Positions 41,791-50,048 are shown, counted from the stretch's first letter. The stretch: 64,000 nucleotides of DNA from an uncultured Flavobacterium sp. (GCF_951805225.1 NZ_OX638201.1:868001-932000), one strand, 5' to 3'. Made by a program: numbers and translations. The notes: generated by a model from the letters alone, not told the origin.

Positions 41791-43995
41791 ATGAAATTAT
41801 TATTTGTATTCGGAATTTTTATATTGTCTTTTTCTATAAATGCACAATCAGTTAATGGAGTTGTTAATGCTGAGGATGGAAAGCCTCTTACGGATGTAAT
41901 GATTCGGAATTTAAGCTCTAAAACGCACGCACATACAGACATAAACGGAAAATTTATACTCGAAGGAGTTCAATTAGAAGATAGTTTACAAGTATCGAAG
42001 CAAGGCTATATTACTCAAAAAATCCAGGTTGCTAATTATGATTTTATAAATATTTCGCTTGACGAAAAACCTTTTTTGCTAGAAGAAGTAAAGATTACCA
42101 ATAGCTTAAAATATTTAAATACTATTTCTAAAATAGATTTAGAAATTCAGCCCATTTCTAATTCACAGGATTTAATGCGCAAAGTGCCTGGACTTTTTAT
42201 CGGACAACATGCGGGCGGAGGAAAAGCAGAGCAAATTTTTCTAAGAGGATTTGATTGTGATCACGGAACAGATATTAATGTTTCTGTGGATGGAATGCCT
42301 GTAAATATGGTTTCTCACGCTCACGGACAAGGTTATGCCGATTTGCATTTTGTGATTCCGGAAACGGTAGATAAAATAGATTTTGATAAAGGAGCTTATT
42401 TTGCCGATAAAGGCGATTTTAACACCGCAGGATATATAGGATTTAGTACTAAAAATGCGTTAGATAATAGCACTGTTTCTTTTGAATTGGGACAGTTTAA
42501 TACTTATAGAACTGTTGCTTTATTTAATTTGTTGAATAAAGAAAATCAATCCGCTTATTTTGCCGGAGAATACATGATGACAGACGGTTATTTTGATGCT
42601 CCGCAGAACTTTAACCGAATCAATTTATTTGCTAAATATTCGGTTAAAATCAATAATGGCGATAAAATAGCAATCTCATTATCACATTTTACAAGCCAAT
42701 GGGATGCCAGCGGACAAATTCCGGATCGTGCCGTTAATAGTGGCATGATTTCTCATTTTGGAGCTATTGATTCAAACGAAGGCGGAAACACTGGAAGAAC
42801 GAATTTTAATTTGCAATATGATTCAAAAATTGATGAATATTCTCAAATTAAAAACACAGCATATTTAAGCAAATATGATTTTGAATTGTATTCTAATTTT
42901 ACTTTTTTTCTAAATGATCCTGTTAATGGTGACCAAATTAGACAAAAAGAAAACAGAACAATAATTGGCTTTCAATCTGAATATGATCGAAAATTAAATG
43001 AAAAGTGGGTTTTTAAATTGGGCGCAGGATTGCGAAATGACAATAATAAAGATATTGAGTTGTCGCACACTTTAAATCGTAAAACAGTTTTAGAATATTT
43101 AAGTTTGGGTAATATCAATCAGAGCAATCTTTTTGCTTATACAAGTTTTGATTTTACGTCTGGAAAATGGTTAATTAACTCTGGTTTACGAGTGGATTAT
43201 TTTAAATTTGGTTATGAAGATCAATTACTTCCGGTTTACAGTAATCAAACTCAAAGTAAATCAATAGTAAGTCCGAAGCTTAACTTTTTGTACACACAAG
43301 ACAATACTTTGCAATATTTTCTTAAACTCGGAAAAGGCTTTCATAGTAATGATACTCGCGTTGTTGTGGCTCAAAAAGGACAAAAAATCCTTCCGGAAAC
43401 CTATGGCGCTGATTTAGGAATCAACTGGAAACCTTTTCCAAGAATGATAATTAACTCGGCGATTTGGTATTTATATTTGGCGCAAGAGTTTGTTTATGTT
43501 GGCGACGAAGCAGTTGTAGAACCAAGTGGTAAAACACAGAGAAAAGGATTTGATTTTGGTTTTAGATATCAATTTACCAATTGGTTATTTTGGAATACTG
43601 ATTATACATATACGCATGCACGCTCACTTGACGAACCTAAAGGAAATGATTATTTGCCGCTTGCTCCGGTTAATACGTTGACAAACGGAATTTCGGTCAA
43701 AGATTTAAAAGGTTTCTCAGGAAGTTTAAGAACTAGAATTTTGGGAGATCGACCTGCAAACGAAGATAATTCAGTAGTTGCAAAAGGATATTGCATCACG
43801 GATTTCTCAGTGAATCATCAAATTAAAAAAGTCTCAATTGGAGTGAATATCGACAATATATTTAATACAAAATGGAAAGAAACTCAATTCCTGACTGAAT
43901 CAAGATTGAAAAACGAAACAGATCCTGTAGAAGAAATTCACTTTACGGCAGGAACTCCTTTTAATGCAAGATTAATTTTAAAATATAGCTGGTAA
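41791..43995 (+). CDS. TonB-dependent receptor with His-rich plug segment
   Basis: The 734-residue protein has a signal peptide to about residue 19 (MKLLFVFGIFILSFSINAQS). A carboxypeptidase-regulatory-like domain follows (about 20-95, VNGVVNAEDGKPLTDVMIRN), then a plug and a barrel ending LILKYSW with a terminal Trp. The plug holds FLRGFDCDHGTDINVSVDGM then VNMVSHAHGQGYADLHFVIP. Its histidine cluster could take part in metal or ligand recognition. There is no SusD partner. A -7 element TATATTTG at 41766-41773 lies 17 bases before the start. The substrate is unknown. A family A repeat begins right at its stop codon. Confidence 0.9.
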   Translation: MKLLFVFGIFILSFSINAQSVNGVVNAEDGKPLTDVMIRNLSSKTHAHTDINGKFILEGVQLEDSLQVSKQGYITQKIQVANYDFINISLDEKPFLLEEVKITNSLKYLNTISKIDLEIQPISNSQDLMRKVPGLFIGQHAGGGKAEQIFLRGFDCDHGTDINVSVDGMPVNMVSHAHGQGYADLHFVIPETVDKIDFDKGAYFADKGDFNTAGYIGFSTKNALDNSTVSFELGQFNTYRTVALFNLLNKENQSAYFAGEYMMTDGYFDAPQNFNRINLFAKYSVKINNGDKIAISLSHFTSQWDASGQIPDRAVNSGMISHFGAIDSNEGGNTGRTNFNLQYDSKIDEYSQIKNTAYLSKYDFELYSNFTFFLNDPVNGDQIRQKENRTIIGFQSEYDRKLNEKWVFKLGAGLRNDNNKDIELSHTLNRKTVLEYLSLGNINQSNLFAYTSFDFTSGKWLINSGLRVDYFKFGYEDQLLPVYSNQTQSKSIVSPKLNFLYTQDNTLQYFLKLGKGFHSNDTRVVVAQKGQKILPETYGADLGINWKPFPRMIINSAIWYLYLAQEFVYVGDEAVVEPSGKTQRKGFDFGFRYQFTNWLFWNTDYTYTHARSLDEPKGNDYLPLAPVNTLTNGISVKDLKGFSGSLRTRILGDRPANEDNSVVAKGYCITDFSVNHQIKKVSIGVNIDNIFNTKWKETQFLTESRLKNETDPVEEIHFTAGTPFNARLILKYSW

Positions 43996-44110
43996 ATTGT
44001 GCCGTTAGGTACAACACGTTGGTAGAAAAATAGAAATTCGAATGTATTTAGCGTGCCGTAGGTACGCAATGGTATTATTCGTTGTTGTGTTTCTACCACA
44101 CACGAACGAG
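43996..44110. repeat. Nested palindromic dispersed repeat (family A, copy 3, degenerate right side)
   Basis: TGTGCCGTTAGGTACAACAC then GTTGGTAGAAA form the left arm, and AGCGTGCCGTAGGTACGC the inner left arm. The right-hand arms are largely lost; only TTTCTACCA remains. It starts next to the TonB receptor stop codon. Confidence 0.75.
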
Positions 44111-44150
44111 TTTCGCAATTTATGATTACCAATAATTAGTGTTTGAAAAA

Positions 44151-44414
44151 TTATATTTCCTCTGTATATCCTACAGAATACTTCTCAAGTATATTTTTTA
44201 CATTGCTAATAAAATTTTCTGTGTTTTTGATTTCGGGCTTAATTTCATGATCATAAGAGGATAAATGAAAGCGCTCCAACATATCTCTTTTTAAGTATTT
44301 TATCAAAGAATCAATACTTCGGGTATCATTTTGATGCTCTCTTTTTAATTCTCGTTGTTTGCTTTCCAGATAATCTAAAGCTTTTTTTAACTGCTGAACG
44401 TCTAATTCCTCCAA
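44151..44414 (-). CDS. Small coiled-coil protein, unknown function (doubtful gene)
   Basis: This is an 87-codon frame with a TTG start (44414). The product is charged and helical (QLKKALDYLESKQRELKREH, SIDSLIKYLKRDM), probably a coiled coil. I recognise no family. It starts 4 bp after the stop of an upstream fragment on the same strand (44419-44574) that also looks protein-coding, so the two may be remains of one operon. No convincing ribosome-binding site is visible. It could be real, a remnant, or chance. Confidence 0.4.
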   Translation of the reverse strand: MEELDVQQLKKALDYLESKQRELKREHQNDTRSIDSLIKYLKRDMLERFHLSSYDHEIKPEIKNTENFISNVKNILEKYSVGYTEEI

Positions 44415-44418
44415 TATA

Positions 44419-44574
44419 TTACAATTTAAAATTTAATAAAAAACGATAATCTGGAGTGTGATAAAATTCAATATGCTCCAAAAACCAATACCATTTGAAC
44501 CTATACCATTCCAGACTATCGTATTTCCCTACATACGTTGAATTTGACAGTTTAGTTTTACCTAAAAGCGTTAT
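44419..44574 (-). pseudogene. Possible C-terminal gene fragment
   Basis: One minus-strand frame stays open for about 51 codons without a normal start and ends at TAA 44419-44421. It encodes LSNSTYVGKYDSLEWYRFKW then YWFLEHIEFYHTPDYRFLLN, an aromatic-rich sequence that reads like the end of a real protein. The upstream part has a stop at 44575-44577 and cannot be followed. It could be the decayed end of a lost gene. Family unknown. Confidence 0.35.
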
Positions 44575-44577
44575 TTA

Positions 44578-44612
44578 ACAGACTTTTAGCGTAAAATTAA
44601 AGTCTGTTTTTA
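44578..44612 (+). terminator. Hairpin with T-run upstream of the met leader
   Basis: ACAGACTTT pairs with AAAGTCTGT around a 12-nt loop and is followed by TTTTT on the plus strand. No plus-strand gene ends directly before it, so it may protect the metNIQ promoter from read-through. Confidence 0.55.
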
Positions 44613-44765
44613 TGTATCTATTTGATTTTTAGTCTATTTGGTGATTTTTGTATTTTAAATGAGGTCTAAAAAAGAATATAAAATCTTTGATTTTTTAACA
44701 ATTCTTCAATGTTTAGGTTGTATTAATCTATTACATTGATAGGATAATAAAAGTTTTATCGTTTT

Positions 44766-44799
44766 TTGCATAAAAATTAAAAATAACTCTTTAAATTTG
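44766..44799 (+). promoter_or_regulatory. Promoter of the metNIQ leader
   Basis: TTG at 44766-44768, 23 bases, then TAAATTTG at 44792-44799 fits the Bacteroidota consensus. Transcription would begin around 44805, only a few bases before the leader peptide ATG at 44808. Confidence 0.6.
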
Positions 44800-44807
44800 C
44801 CCCAGAA

Positions 44808-44888
44808 ATGAAAAACAATAACCAGAATAGAATGTATTATAGCTGCAGCATGATGATGTGCTGTGATTTTGCTATGCGTATGTTTTGA
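44808..44888 (+). CDS. Met/Cys-rich leader peptide of the metNIQ operon
   Basis: This is a 26-codon frame with product MKNNNQNRMYYSCSMMMCCD then FAMRMF. It has seven Met (including the start) and three Cys, with five in the run MMMCC. It lies between a well-placed promoter and a rho-independent terminator, about 130 bp ahead of metN, a methionine importer ATPase gene. This is the architecture of transcription attenuation: ribosome stalling at Met or Cys codons when these are scarce would change folding and prevent termination. CAGCA and TGCTG flank the Met codons and could form the competing stem. The peptide probably has no other role. The family is not known to me by name. Confidence 0.65.
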   Translation: MKNNNQNRMYYSCSMMMCCDFAMRMF

Positions 44889-44918
44889 TCTGGCTGATAT
44901 AAAAATTAATTTATTTTA

Positions 44919-44950
44919 AGGCCTTTCATAAACAATTGAAAGGTCTTTTT
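44919..44950 (+). terminator. Attenuator-type terminator upstream of metN
   Basis: AGGCCTTTCA pairs with TGAAAGGTCT (one G-T pair) around an 8-nt loop, then TTTTATTTT. It lies 30 bp after the leader peptide stop and 70 bp before metN. Confidence 0.8.
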
Positions 44951-45019
44951 ATTTTAAAATTTATCAAATTCTAAAGCAATGAAACATTTTATTGCTCAAA
45001 ATAAACCTGAATAAAAAAA

Positions 45020-46051
45020 ATGATTGAATTAAAAAATGTAACTAAAAATTTCCATCAGAAAAACCGAATTGTTTCGGCTTTATCAGATGTTTCATTAAAA
45101 GTTCCTCCAGGGAAAATCTTTGGTGTAATTGGAACTTCCGGAGCAGGAAAAAGCACATTAATTCGATGTGTAAACTTATTAGAAAGACCAACTTCGGGAG
45201 AAATTATAGTAGATGGAAAATCGTTAATACAACTTTCAAATGCGCAGCTTGCAATTGAAAGAAGACAAATTGGAATGATTTTTCAGCATTTTAATCTGCT
45301 TTCATCCAGAACTGTTTTTGAGAATGTTGCTTTTCCGTTGGAATTAGTAGGAGTTTCAAAATCAGAAATTAAAACTCGTGTTTTAGAATTACTTCAATTA
45401 GTTGGTTTGGCCGAAAAAGCAAACGATTATCCTGCAAGTCTTTCCGGAGGTCAAAAACAAAGAGTTGCAATCGCGAGAACATTAGCCAATAATCCAAAAG
45501 TGCTATTATGCGATGAAGCCACCAGCGCATTGGATCCGGCGACAACAAGATCGATTTTAAATCTATTAAAAGATATCAATCGCCGTCTTAATATTACCAT
45601 TTTATTGATTACACATCAAATGGAAGTTGTAAAATCTATTTGTGATGAAGTTGCTGTAATCAGTCATGGAAAACTAATAGAGCAGGGAAGTGTTGGTGAA
45701 ATTTTTGCAGATCCAAAGCATGAATTGACAAAAGAGTTTATTGCGTCATCATTACATCTTGATATTCCAACGGTTTATCAGGAAAAACTTCAAAAGGAAG
45801 ACGGCGAAGGTTTAAGTCCTTTATTAAGACTTGAAATGACCGGAAAATCAGTAAACGAACCTGTTATTTCTGAAGTTTCGAGATTATTCGATACCAATTT
45901 TAAAATTGTCAGCGCACAAATGGATCAGGCCGGAGATGTTAATTTCGGAGTTATGCTGATCGAATTGTCCGGTAAACGTGAAAATTACGAAGCTGCAATC
46001 CAATATTTTATTTCTAAACATATTAAAACTGAAATCATAGGTTATGTCTGA
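45020..46051 (+). CDS. metN: Methionine ABC transporter ATP-binding protein
   Basis: The 343-residue ATPase has Walker A GTSGAGKST (about 38-46), signature LSGGQKQRVAIARTL, Walker B VLLCDEATSALDP and the switch His in LLITHQ. The C-terminal about 80 residues form the NIL domain that senses methionine and inhibits transport in MetN proteins (SRLFDTNFKIVSAQMDQAGD...). It energises MetI/MetQ import of methionine. The stop overlaps metI by 8 bp. A Met/Cys-rich leader and terminator upstream indicate control by amino-acid supply. Confidence 0.95.
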   Translation: MIELKNVTKNFHQKNRIVSALSDVSLKVPPGKIFGVIGTSGAGKSTLIRCVNLLERPTSGEIIVDGKSLIQLSNAQLAIERRQIGMIFQHFNLLSSRTVFENVAFPLELVGVSKSEIKTRVLELLQLVGLAEKANDYPASLSGGQKQRVAIARTLANNPKVLLCDEATSALDPATTRSILNLLKDINRRLNITILLITHQMEVVKSICDEVAVISHGKLIEQGSVGEIFADPKHELTKEFIASSLHLDIPTVYQEKLQKEDGEGLSPLLRLEMTGKSVNEPVISEVSRLFDTNFKIVSAQMDQAGDVNFGVMLIELSGKRENYEAAIQYFISKHIKTEIIGYV

Positions 46052-46697
46052 ATCCATTTTTGAATTATTATTAAAAGGCACTTGGGAAACTATCGTTATG
46101 ACCTTTGTCTCTGGTTTTTTTGGCTTTGCGCTGGGACTTCCAACAGGAATTTTGCTTTTTCTAACCAGAAAAAATCAAATCTTAGAACAACCTGTTTTAA
46201 ATAGAACTTTATCAGTTTTGGTTAATATTTTTCGTTCAATACCTTTCATTATTTTGATCGTTTGGATGATTCCGTTTACACGCGCACTTGTAGGAACCTC
46301 GATTGGTGTTAGTGCAGCATTGGTTCCGTTAAGTATTGGAGCAGCGCCATTTATAGCGCGACTTGTAGAAAATAGTCTATTAGGTTTGCCTGCCGGATTA
46401 ATTGAAGCTGCAAGAGCTTTGGGCGCAACTCCATTTCAAATTGTTTATAAAGTTTTACTTCCTGAGGCTTTACCATCATTAATAAACGCAGCATCAATCA
46501 CATTGATCACACTTGTAGGATATTCGGCAATGGGTGGAGCCGTTGGAGCAGGCGGTTTAGGACAAGTTGGGTATCAATACGGTTATATTGGATATGATGC
46601 GGTAACGATGAATTCGGTTTTGGCATTGCTTGTAATATTGGTGTTTTTGATACAATTTGTTGGTGATTTTTTATCAAAACGATTTGATCATAGATAG
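46044..46697 (+). CDS. metI: Methionine ABC transporter permease
   Basis: The 217-residue inner-membrane permease has five spans. The conserved EAA loop is EAARALGATPFQIVYKVLLP (about 122-141), which docks on MetN. GAVGAGGLGQVGYQYGY is typical of MetI. It overlaps metN by 8 bp and is translationally coupled. metQ follows after 484 bp filled by repeats, so metQ expression may depend on reading through or on its own promoter. Confidence 0.95.
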   Translation: MSESIFELLLKGTWETIVMTFVSGFFGFALGLPTGILLFLTRKNQILEQPVLNRTLSVLVNIFRSIPFIILIVWMIPFTRALVGTSIGVSAALVPLSIGAAPFIARLVENSLLGLPAGLIEAARALGATPFQIVYKVLLPEALPSLINAASITLITLVGYSAMGGAVGAGGLGQVGYQYGYIGYDAVTMNSVLALLVILVFLIQFVGDFLSKRFDHR

Positions 46698-46700
46698 GAT

Positions 46701-47118
46701 TCAATTAAAAATTGAGAATTAAAAATTAAAAGGTAGAGGAATAGCTTTGAGATTTTACCGCAAAGTGCGCAAAGGTTTTACTCTTCTAAGTTTGTTAAAA
46801 ACACAAAGTACGCAAAGCTTTGTGTTCTTTATAATGTGTTTTACACAACCAAATCTTAGTGAACTTTGCGAAAATCTTTGCGCACTTTGCGGTAAAAAAA
46901 ACACATAGATTTCAATTAAAATTGAGAATTAAAAATTAAAAAATAGGAGAATAGCTTTGAGATTTTACCGCAAAGTGCGCAAAGTTTTTTTGATATGCTA
47001 TGCTTGTTAAAAACACAAAGTTCGCAAAGCTTTGTGTTCTTTATAATGTGTTTACACAATCAAATCTTAGTAAACTTTGCGTAAATCTTTGCGCACTTTG
47101 CGGTAAAATACACACAGT
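46701..47118. repeat. Tandem duplication (210-bp period) of a large CGCAAAG palindrome between metI and metQ
   Basis: Segments starting ATTGAGAATT at 46711 and 46921 are near-identical for about 205 bp. Each unit has arms TACCGCAAAGTGCGCAAAG and CTTTGCGCACTTTGCGGTA, plus inner ACACAAAG and CTTTGTGT pairs. The second unit lacks a few bases. It fills the metI-metQ gap; no gene is visible. Confidence 0.88.
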
Positions 47119-47181
47119 GAACAGATAAATTAAGAATTAAAACACACACAACAGATAATAATTAAATTAAAAAATAAAAGA

Positions 47182-48000
47182 ATGAATACAAAACTAAATT
47201 TTTTAAAAGCAGCCGGAATCATAGCCTTGTCATTATCATTGGCTAATTGCGGAAAAAGTAAAAACGACGATCCGCATCATATAAAAGTTGGTGTAGCTGC
47301 AGGACCGGAATATGCTGTGGCACAAGCAGCGCAAAAAGTAGCCAAAGATAAATATGGTTTAGACGTAGAATTGGTTTCGTTTAACGATTACGTAATTCCA
47401 AACGAAGCTTTGAGTCAGGGAGATATCGATGCAAATGCTTTTCAGCACAAACCTTATCTTGATGAGCAATCAAAACAACGCGGATATAAATTGGCAATTA
47501 TTGCAAAAACCTTCATTTATCCAATTGCGGCTTATTCTAAGAAAATCAAAAACCTTTCAGAATTAAAAAACGAAAGCACGATTATTATTCCAAATGATCC
47601 AACAAACGGAGGACGTTCTTTGTTGCTTTTGCAAAAAAACGGATTGTTGAAATTGCGTCCAAATGTTGGTTTATTGCCTAAAGTAACTGATATCGTAGAA
47701 AATCCTAAAAACCTTAAGATTTTAGAACTTGAAGCGCCACAATTGCCAAGAGCTTTAGACGATCAAAACGTAACGATTGCAATTATCAACAATACATTTG
47801 CTTCTCAAGCCGGATTAGTTCCTTCGCGTGATGCTTTGTTTGTTGAAGATAAAGATTCACCTTATGTAAATCTTATCGTAAGTCGTGAAGACAATAAAAA
47901 AGAAGAGAAAATACAACAGTTTGTAAAAGCTTTTCAATCTGCAGAAGTAGAGCAAGCAGCCGTTCGCGAGTTTAAAGGCGGAGCGGTAAAAGGCTGGTAA
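47182..48000 (+). CDS. metQ: Methionine-binding lipoprotein of the ABC importer
   Basis: The 272-residue protein has a signal peptide and a lipobox ending in LANC (Cys23). The substrate-binding fold shows HIKVGVAAGPEYAVAQAAQK, DYVIPNEALSQGDIDANAFQ then HKPYLDEQ, typical of MetQ/NlpA. LELEAPQLPRALDD and AIINNTFASQAGL are further family marks. It delivers methionine to MetNI. It is third in the metNIQ set but separated by a repeat array. A terminator follows the stop. Confidence 0.95.
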   Translation: MNTKLNFLKAAGIIALSLSLANCGKSKNDDPHHIKVGVAAGPEYAVAQAAQKVAKDKYGLDVELVSFNDYVIPNEALSQGDIDANAFQHKPYLDEQSKQRGYKLAIIAKTFIYPIAAYSKKIKNLSELKNESTIIIPNDPTNGGRSLLLLQKNGLLKLRPNVGLLPKVTDIVENPKNLKILELEAPQLPRALDDQNVTIAIINNTFASQAGLVPSRDALFVEDKDSPYVNLIVSREDNKKEEKIQQFVKAFQSAEVEQAAVREFKGGAVKGW

Positions 48001-48028
48001 TTTCTTATTTACTATATGTTTTCAATTT

Positions 48029-48058
48029 AAAACTCATCATAATCTGATGAGTTTTTTT
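48029..48058 (+). terminator. Terminator of metQ
   Basis: AAACTCATCA pairs with TGATGAGTTT around a 5-nt loop and continues into a T-run, 29 bp after the stop. Confidence 0.85.
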
Positions 48059-48133
48059 GTTTGTAATCACTTGAAATGAAGTCATGATTTGAAGATCTGA
48101 TTTTCTTTAAAATTAAATAAAAGTTAAAATGTT

Positions 48134-48165
48134 TGTTTATTTAGACCGATCGGTCTTATCTTTGT
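48134..48165 (+). promoter_or_regulatory. tetR promoter with embedded TetR operator
   Basis: TTG at 48134-48136 and TATCTTTG at 48158-48165 are 21 bases apart. The palindrome AGACCGATCGGTCT (48144-48157) fills the spacer up to the -7 element, so a bound repressor would block RNA polymerase. The same palindrome recurs at 48785. Confidence 0.8.
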
Positions 48166-48183
48166 CTCGTTAAATTTAAAGTC

Positions 48184-48765
48184 ATGAGTAAAGCAGAACG
48201 TACCAGACAATTTATTATCGAGACATCGGCACCTATTATTAATAAAAAAGGAATGGCCGGTACTTCGTTGAGCGATATTATGGAAGCTACAAAGCTTGCG
48301 AAAGGCGGTATATATGGTAATTTTGAGAATAAAGAAGAAATCTGTACCGAGTCATTTTTGTATCTAAGATCACAATTAGCAGCCAAATTGGACGCTGCAG
48401 TTGCTCAGGGAATTTCGGCTAAAGCCAAATTTATAAACCTACTTGAAGCTTACGGAGATGATAAAAATACCGTTGGCGGTTGTCCGATTTTGAATTTTGG
48501 AGTAGAAGCAGACGACACAAATCCGGTTATTAAAGAATATGTGAAAAAATCGATTCATTCTGCTCAAAAAAGATTTTCAACTATTATCGAAAATGGTATT
48601 GCCAACAACGAATTATCCTCAAACATAAACCCCGAACATTTTGCCATAAAAGTTTTTGCAATGATCGAAGGCGCAATTTTATGTCGTGAAATATTGAATA
48701 ATAATGAACAAATGAATATTATCCTGGATAGTATCAAAACTGAATTTGAAAGCTACGTATTGTAG
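48184..48765 (+). CDS. TetR-family transcriptional repressor
   Basis: The 193-residue protein has an N-terminal TetR helix-turn-helix (about 5-50, KKGMAGTSLSDIMEATKLAK then GGIYGNFENKEEI) and a helical ligand-binding domain (QLAAKLDAAVAQG...). Its own promoter and the gap before the following MFS gene carry the same AGACCGATCGGTCT palindrome. It most likely represses both itself and the efflux gene and is released by a drug-like ligand. The MFS gene starts 60 bp downstream on the same strand. Confidence 0.92.
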   Translation: MSKAERTRQFIIETSAPIINKKGMAGTSLSDIMEATKLAKGGIYGNFENKEEICTESFLYLRSQLAAKLDAAVAQGISAKAKFINLLEAYGDDKNTVGGCPILNFGVEADDTNPVIKEYVKKSIHSAQKRFSTIIENGIANNELSSNINPEHFAIKVFAMIEGAILCREILNNNEQMNIILDSIKTEFESYVL

Positions 48766-48783
48766 TTTTTTTTTAACCATTTT

Positions 48784-48799
48784 TAGACCGATCGGTCTA
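48784..48799 (+). promoter_or_regulatory. Second TetR operator, upstream of the MFS gene
   Basis: TAGACCGATCGGTCTA is a perfect 16-bp palindrome. It contains the 14 bp present in the tetR promoter. It lies 26 bp before the MFS start codon, so it can act on a local promoter or as a roadblock. Confidence 0.8.
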
Positions 48800-48824
48800 T
48801 TTATTAATAATTAATTTTTTGAAA

Positions 48825-50048
48825 ATGAGAAATTTAAAAGAAAATCATAAAGGCTTTAGTACCTTTTTAGCTCTTGCCCTAATTCCTTTATCTGGTTTTG
48901 CAACCGATATTTATTTGCCGTCACTTCCTGCGATGGCAAAAGACTTGAATGTTTCGGCGTCAGCCATTCAGCTTTCACTCGTATTTTTTATGTTTAGTTT
49001 AGGTGTCAGTCAGATTTTTATAGGAAGCATACTCGATAGTTTCGGGCGTTTTAAGATTAGTATTGTTTCACTTGCTGTATTTTCTTTAACCAGTTTTGTT
49101 ATTGCCATTGTGCCGGATATTTATGTAATATATGCGATGAGAATTATCCAGGGAATCGCCATTGCCTTTATTGTGATCGCTAAACGAGCGTATTTTGTAG
49201 ATCTTTTTTCGGGCGATAAGCTAAAAAGTTATATTAGTTTATTTTCGATTATTTGGGCGTGTGCACCAATTATGGCGCCGTTTTTAGGAGGATATTTACA
49301 AAATATATTTGGCTGGAGATCTAACTTTTATTTTCTTGGCGGATTATCATTATTATTTCTGATTTTAGAACTTCTTTACAGCGGAGAATCCTTAAAATAT
49401 TTTCATCCTTTTAAATTAAAAAATATTGCACAAACTTATGCAGGAATGATCAAAACGCCAGATTTTACATTAGGAATCGTAATTTTGGGTATTTGTTTTG
49501 GTCTGGTTGTTATTTTCAATTTGTCAAGTCCATTTATTGTAGAACGTGTTTTAGGATATTCCGCAGTTACAACAGGATATAGTTCTTTATTGTCTGGTTT
49601 ATCTGTAATGACAGGCGGAATTATCTCGAAATCACTTATTCATAAACCTTTGGGCAAAAAAGTAACTATAGCAGTTTCTTTGCAGGCTGTTTTGGTATTA
49701 CTTATGATTTCTACGGCTCCAATGCTTAGTAATATTTATACTTTGGTAGGTTTTACAATGGGAATAAATATTTGCGGAGGTTTTATTTTCAATACGATTT
49801 ATGGATATTGTCTAAGTCTATTTTCTAAAAATGCCGGCGTAGCAAGCGGATTAACGGGTGGAGCAACTTATATGGTAAGTTCAGTATTCAGTTATGGATT
49901 TGTGAATTTATATGCCGTAAAAAGCCAATTATTGCTTGGAGCAGCAAACATTTCATTAATCATTTTTATCAGCGTTCTTTTTATCATTTTCAATAGATAC
50001 AGATTAAATAGCATCCTTAGTAAAAGTCTTAGTTTCCAGAATAAATAA
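48825..50048 (+). CDS. Bcr/CflA-type MFS multidrug efflux transporter
   Basis: The ATG at 48825 (MRNLKENHKGFSTFLALALI) is preferred to a TTG two codons upstream. It gives 407 residues with 12 predicted spans. PLSGFATDIYLPSLPAMAKD near the start and QIFIGSILDSFGRFKISIVS (motif A) are typical of Bcr/CflA drug:H+ antiporters. It exports drugs or related compounds across the inner membrane. It is directly controlled by the adjacent TetR repressor, judged by the shared operator. Confidence 0.9.
   Translation: MRNLKENHKGFSTFLALALIPLSGFATDIYLPSLPAMAKDLNVSASAIQLSLVFFMFSLGVSQIFIGSILDSFGRFKISIVSLAVFSLTSFVIAIVPDIYVIYAMRIIQGIAIAFIVIAKRAYFVDLFSGDKLKSYISLFSIIWACAPIMAPFLGGYLQNIFGWRSNFYFLGGLSLLFLILELLYSGESLKYFHPFKLKNIAQTYAGMIKTPDFTLGIVILGICFGLVVIFNLSSPFIVERVLGYSAVTTGYSSLLSGLSVMTGGIISKSLIHKPLGKKVTIAVSLQAVLVLLMISTAPMLSNIYTLVGFTMGINICGGFIFNTIYGYCLSLFSKNAGVASGLTGGATYMVSSVFSYGFVNLYAVKSQLLLGAANISLIIFISVLFIIFNRYRLNSILSKSLSFQNK

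Noticed and set aside
44415..45020. SAM riboswitch in front of metN
   Set aside because: No conserved SAM-I core or stem arrangement is readable. The visible structure is a short Met/Cys-rich frame plus terminator.
46701..47118. CRISPR-like or origin iterons between metI and metQ
   Set aside because: Only two long units with the same interior; a simple tandem duplication of a dispersed palindrome explains them.
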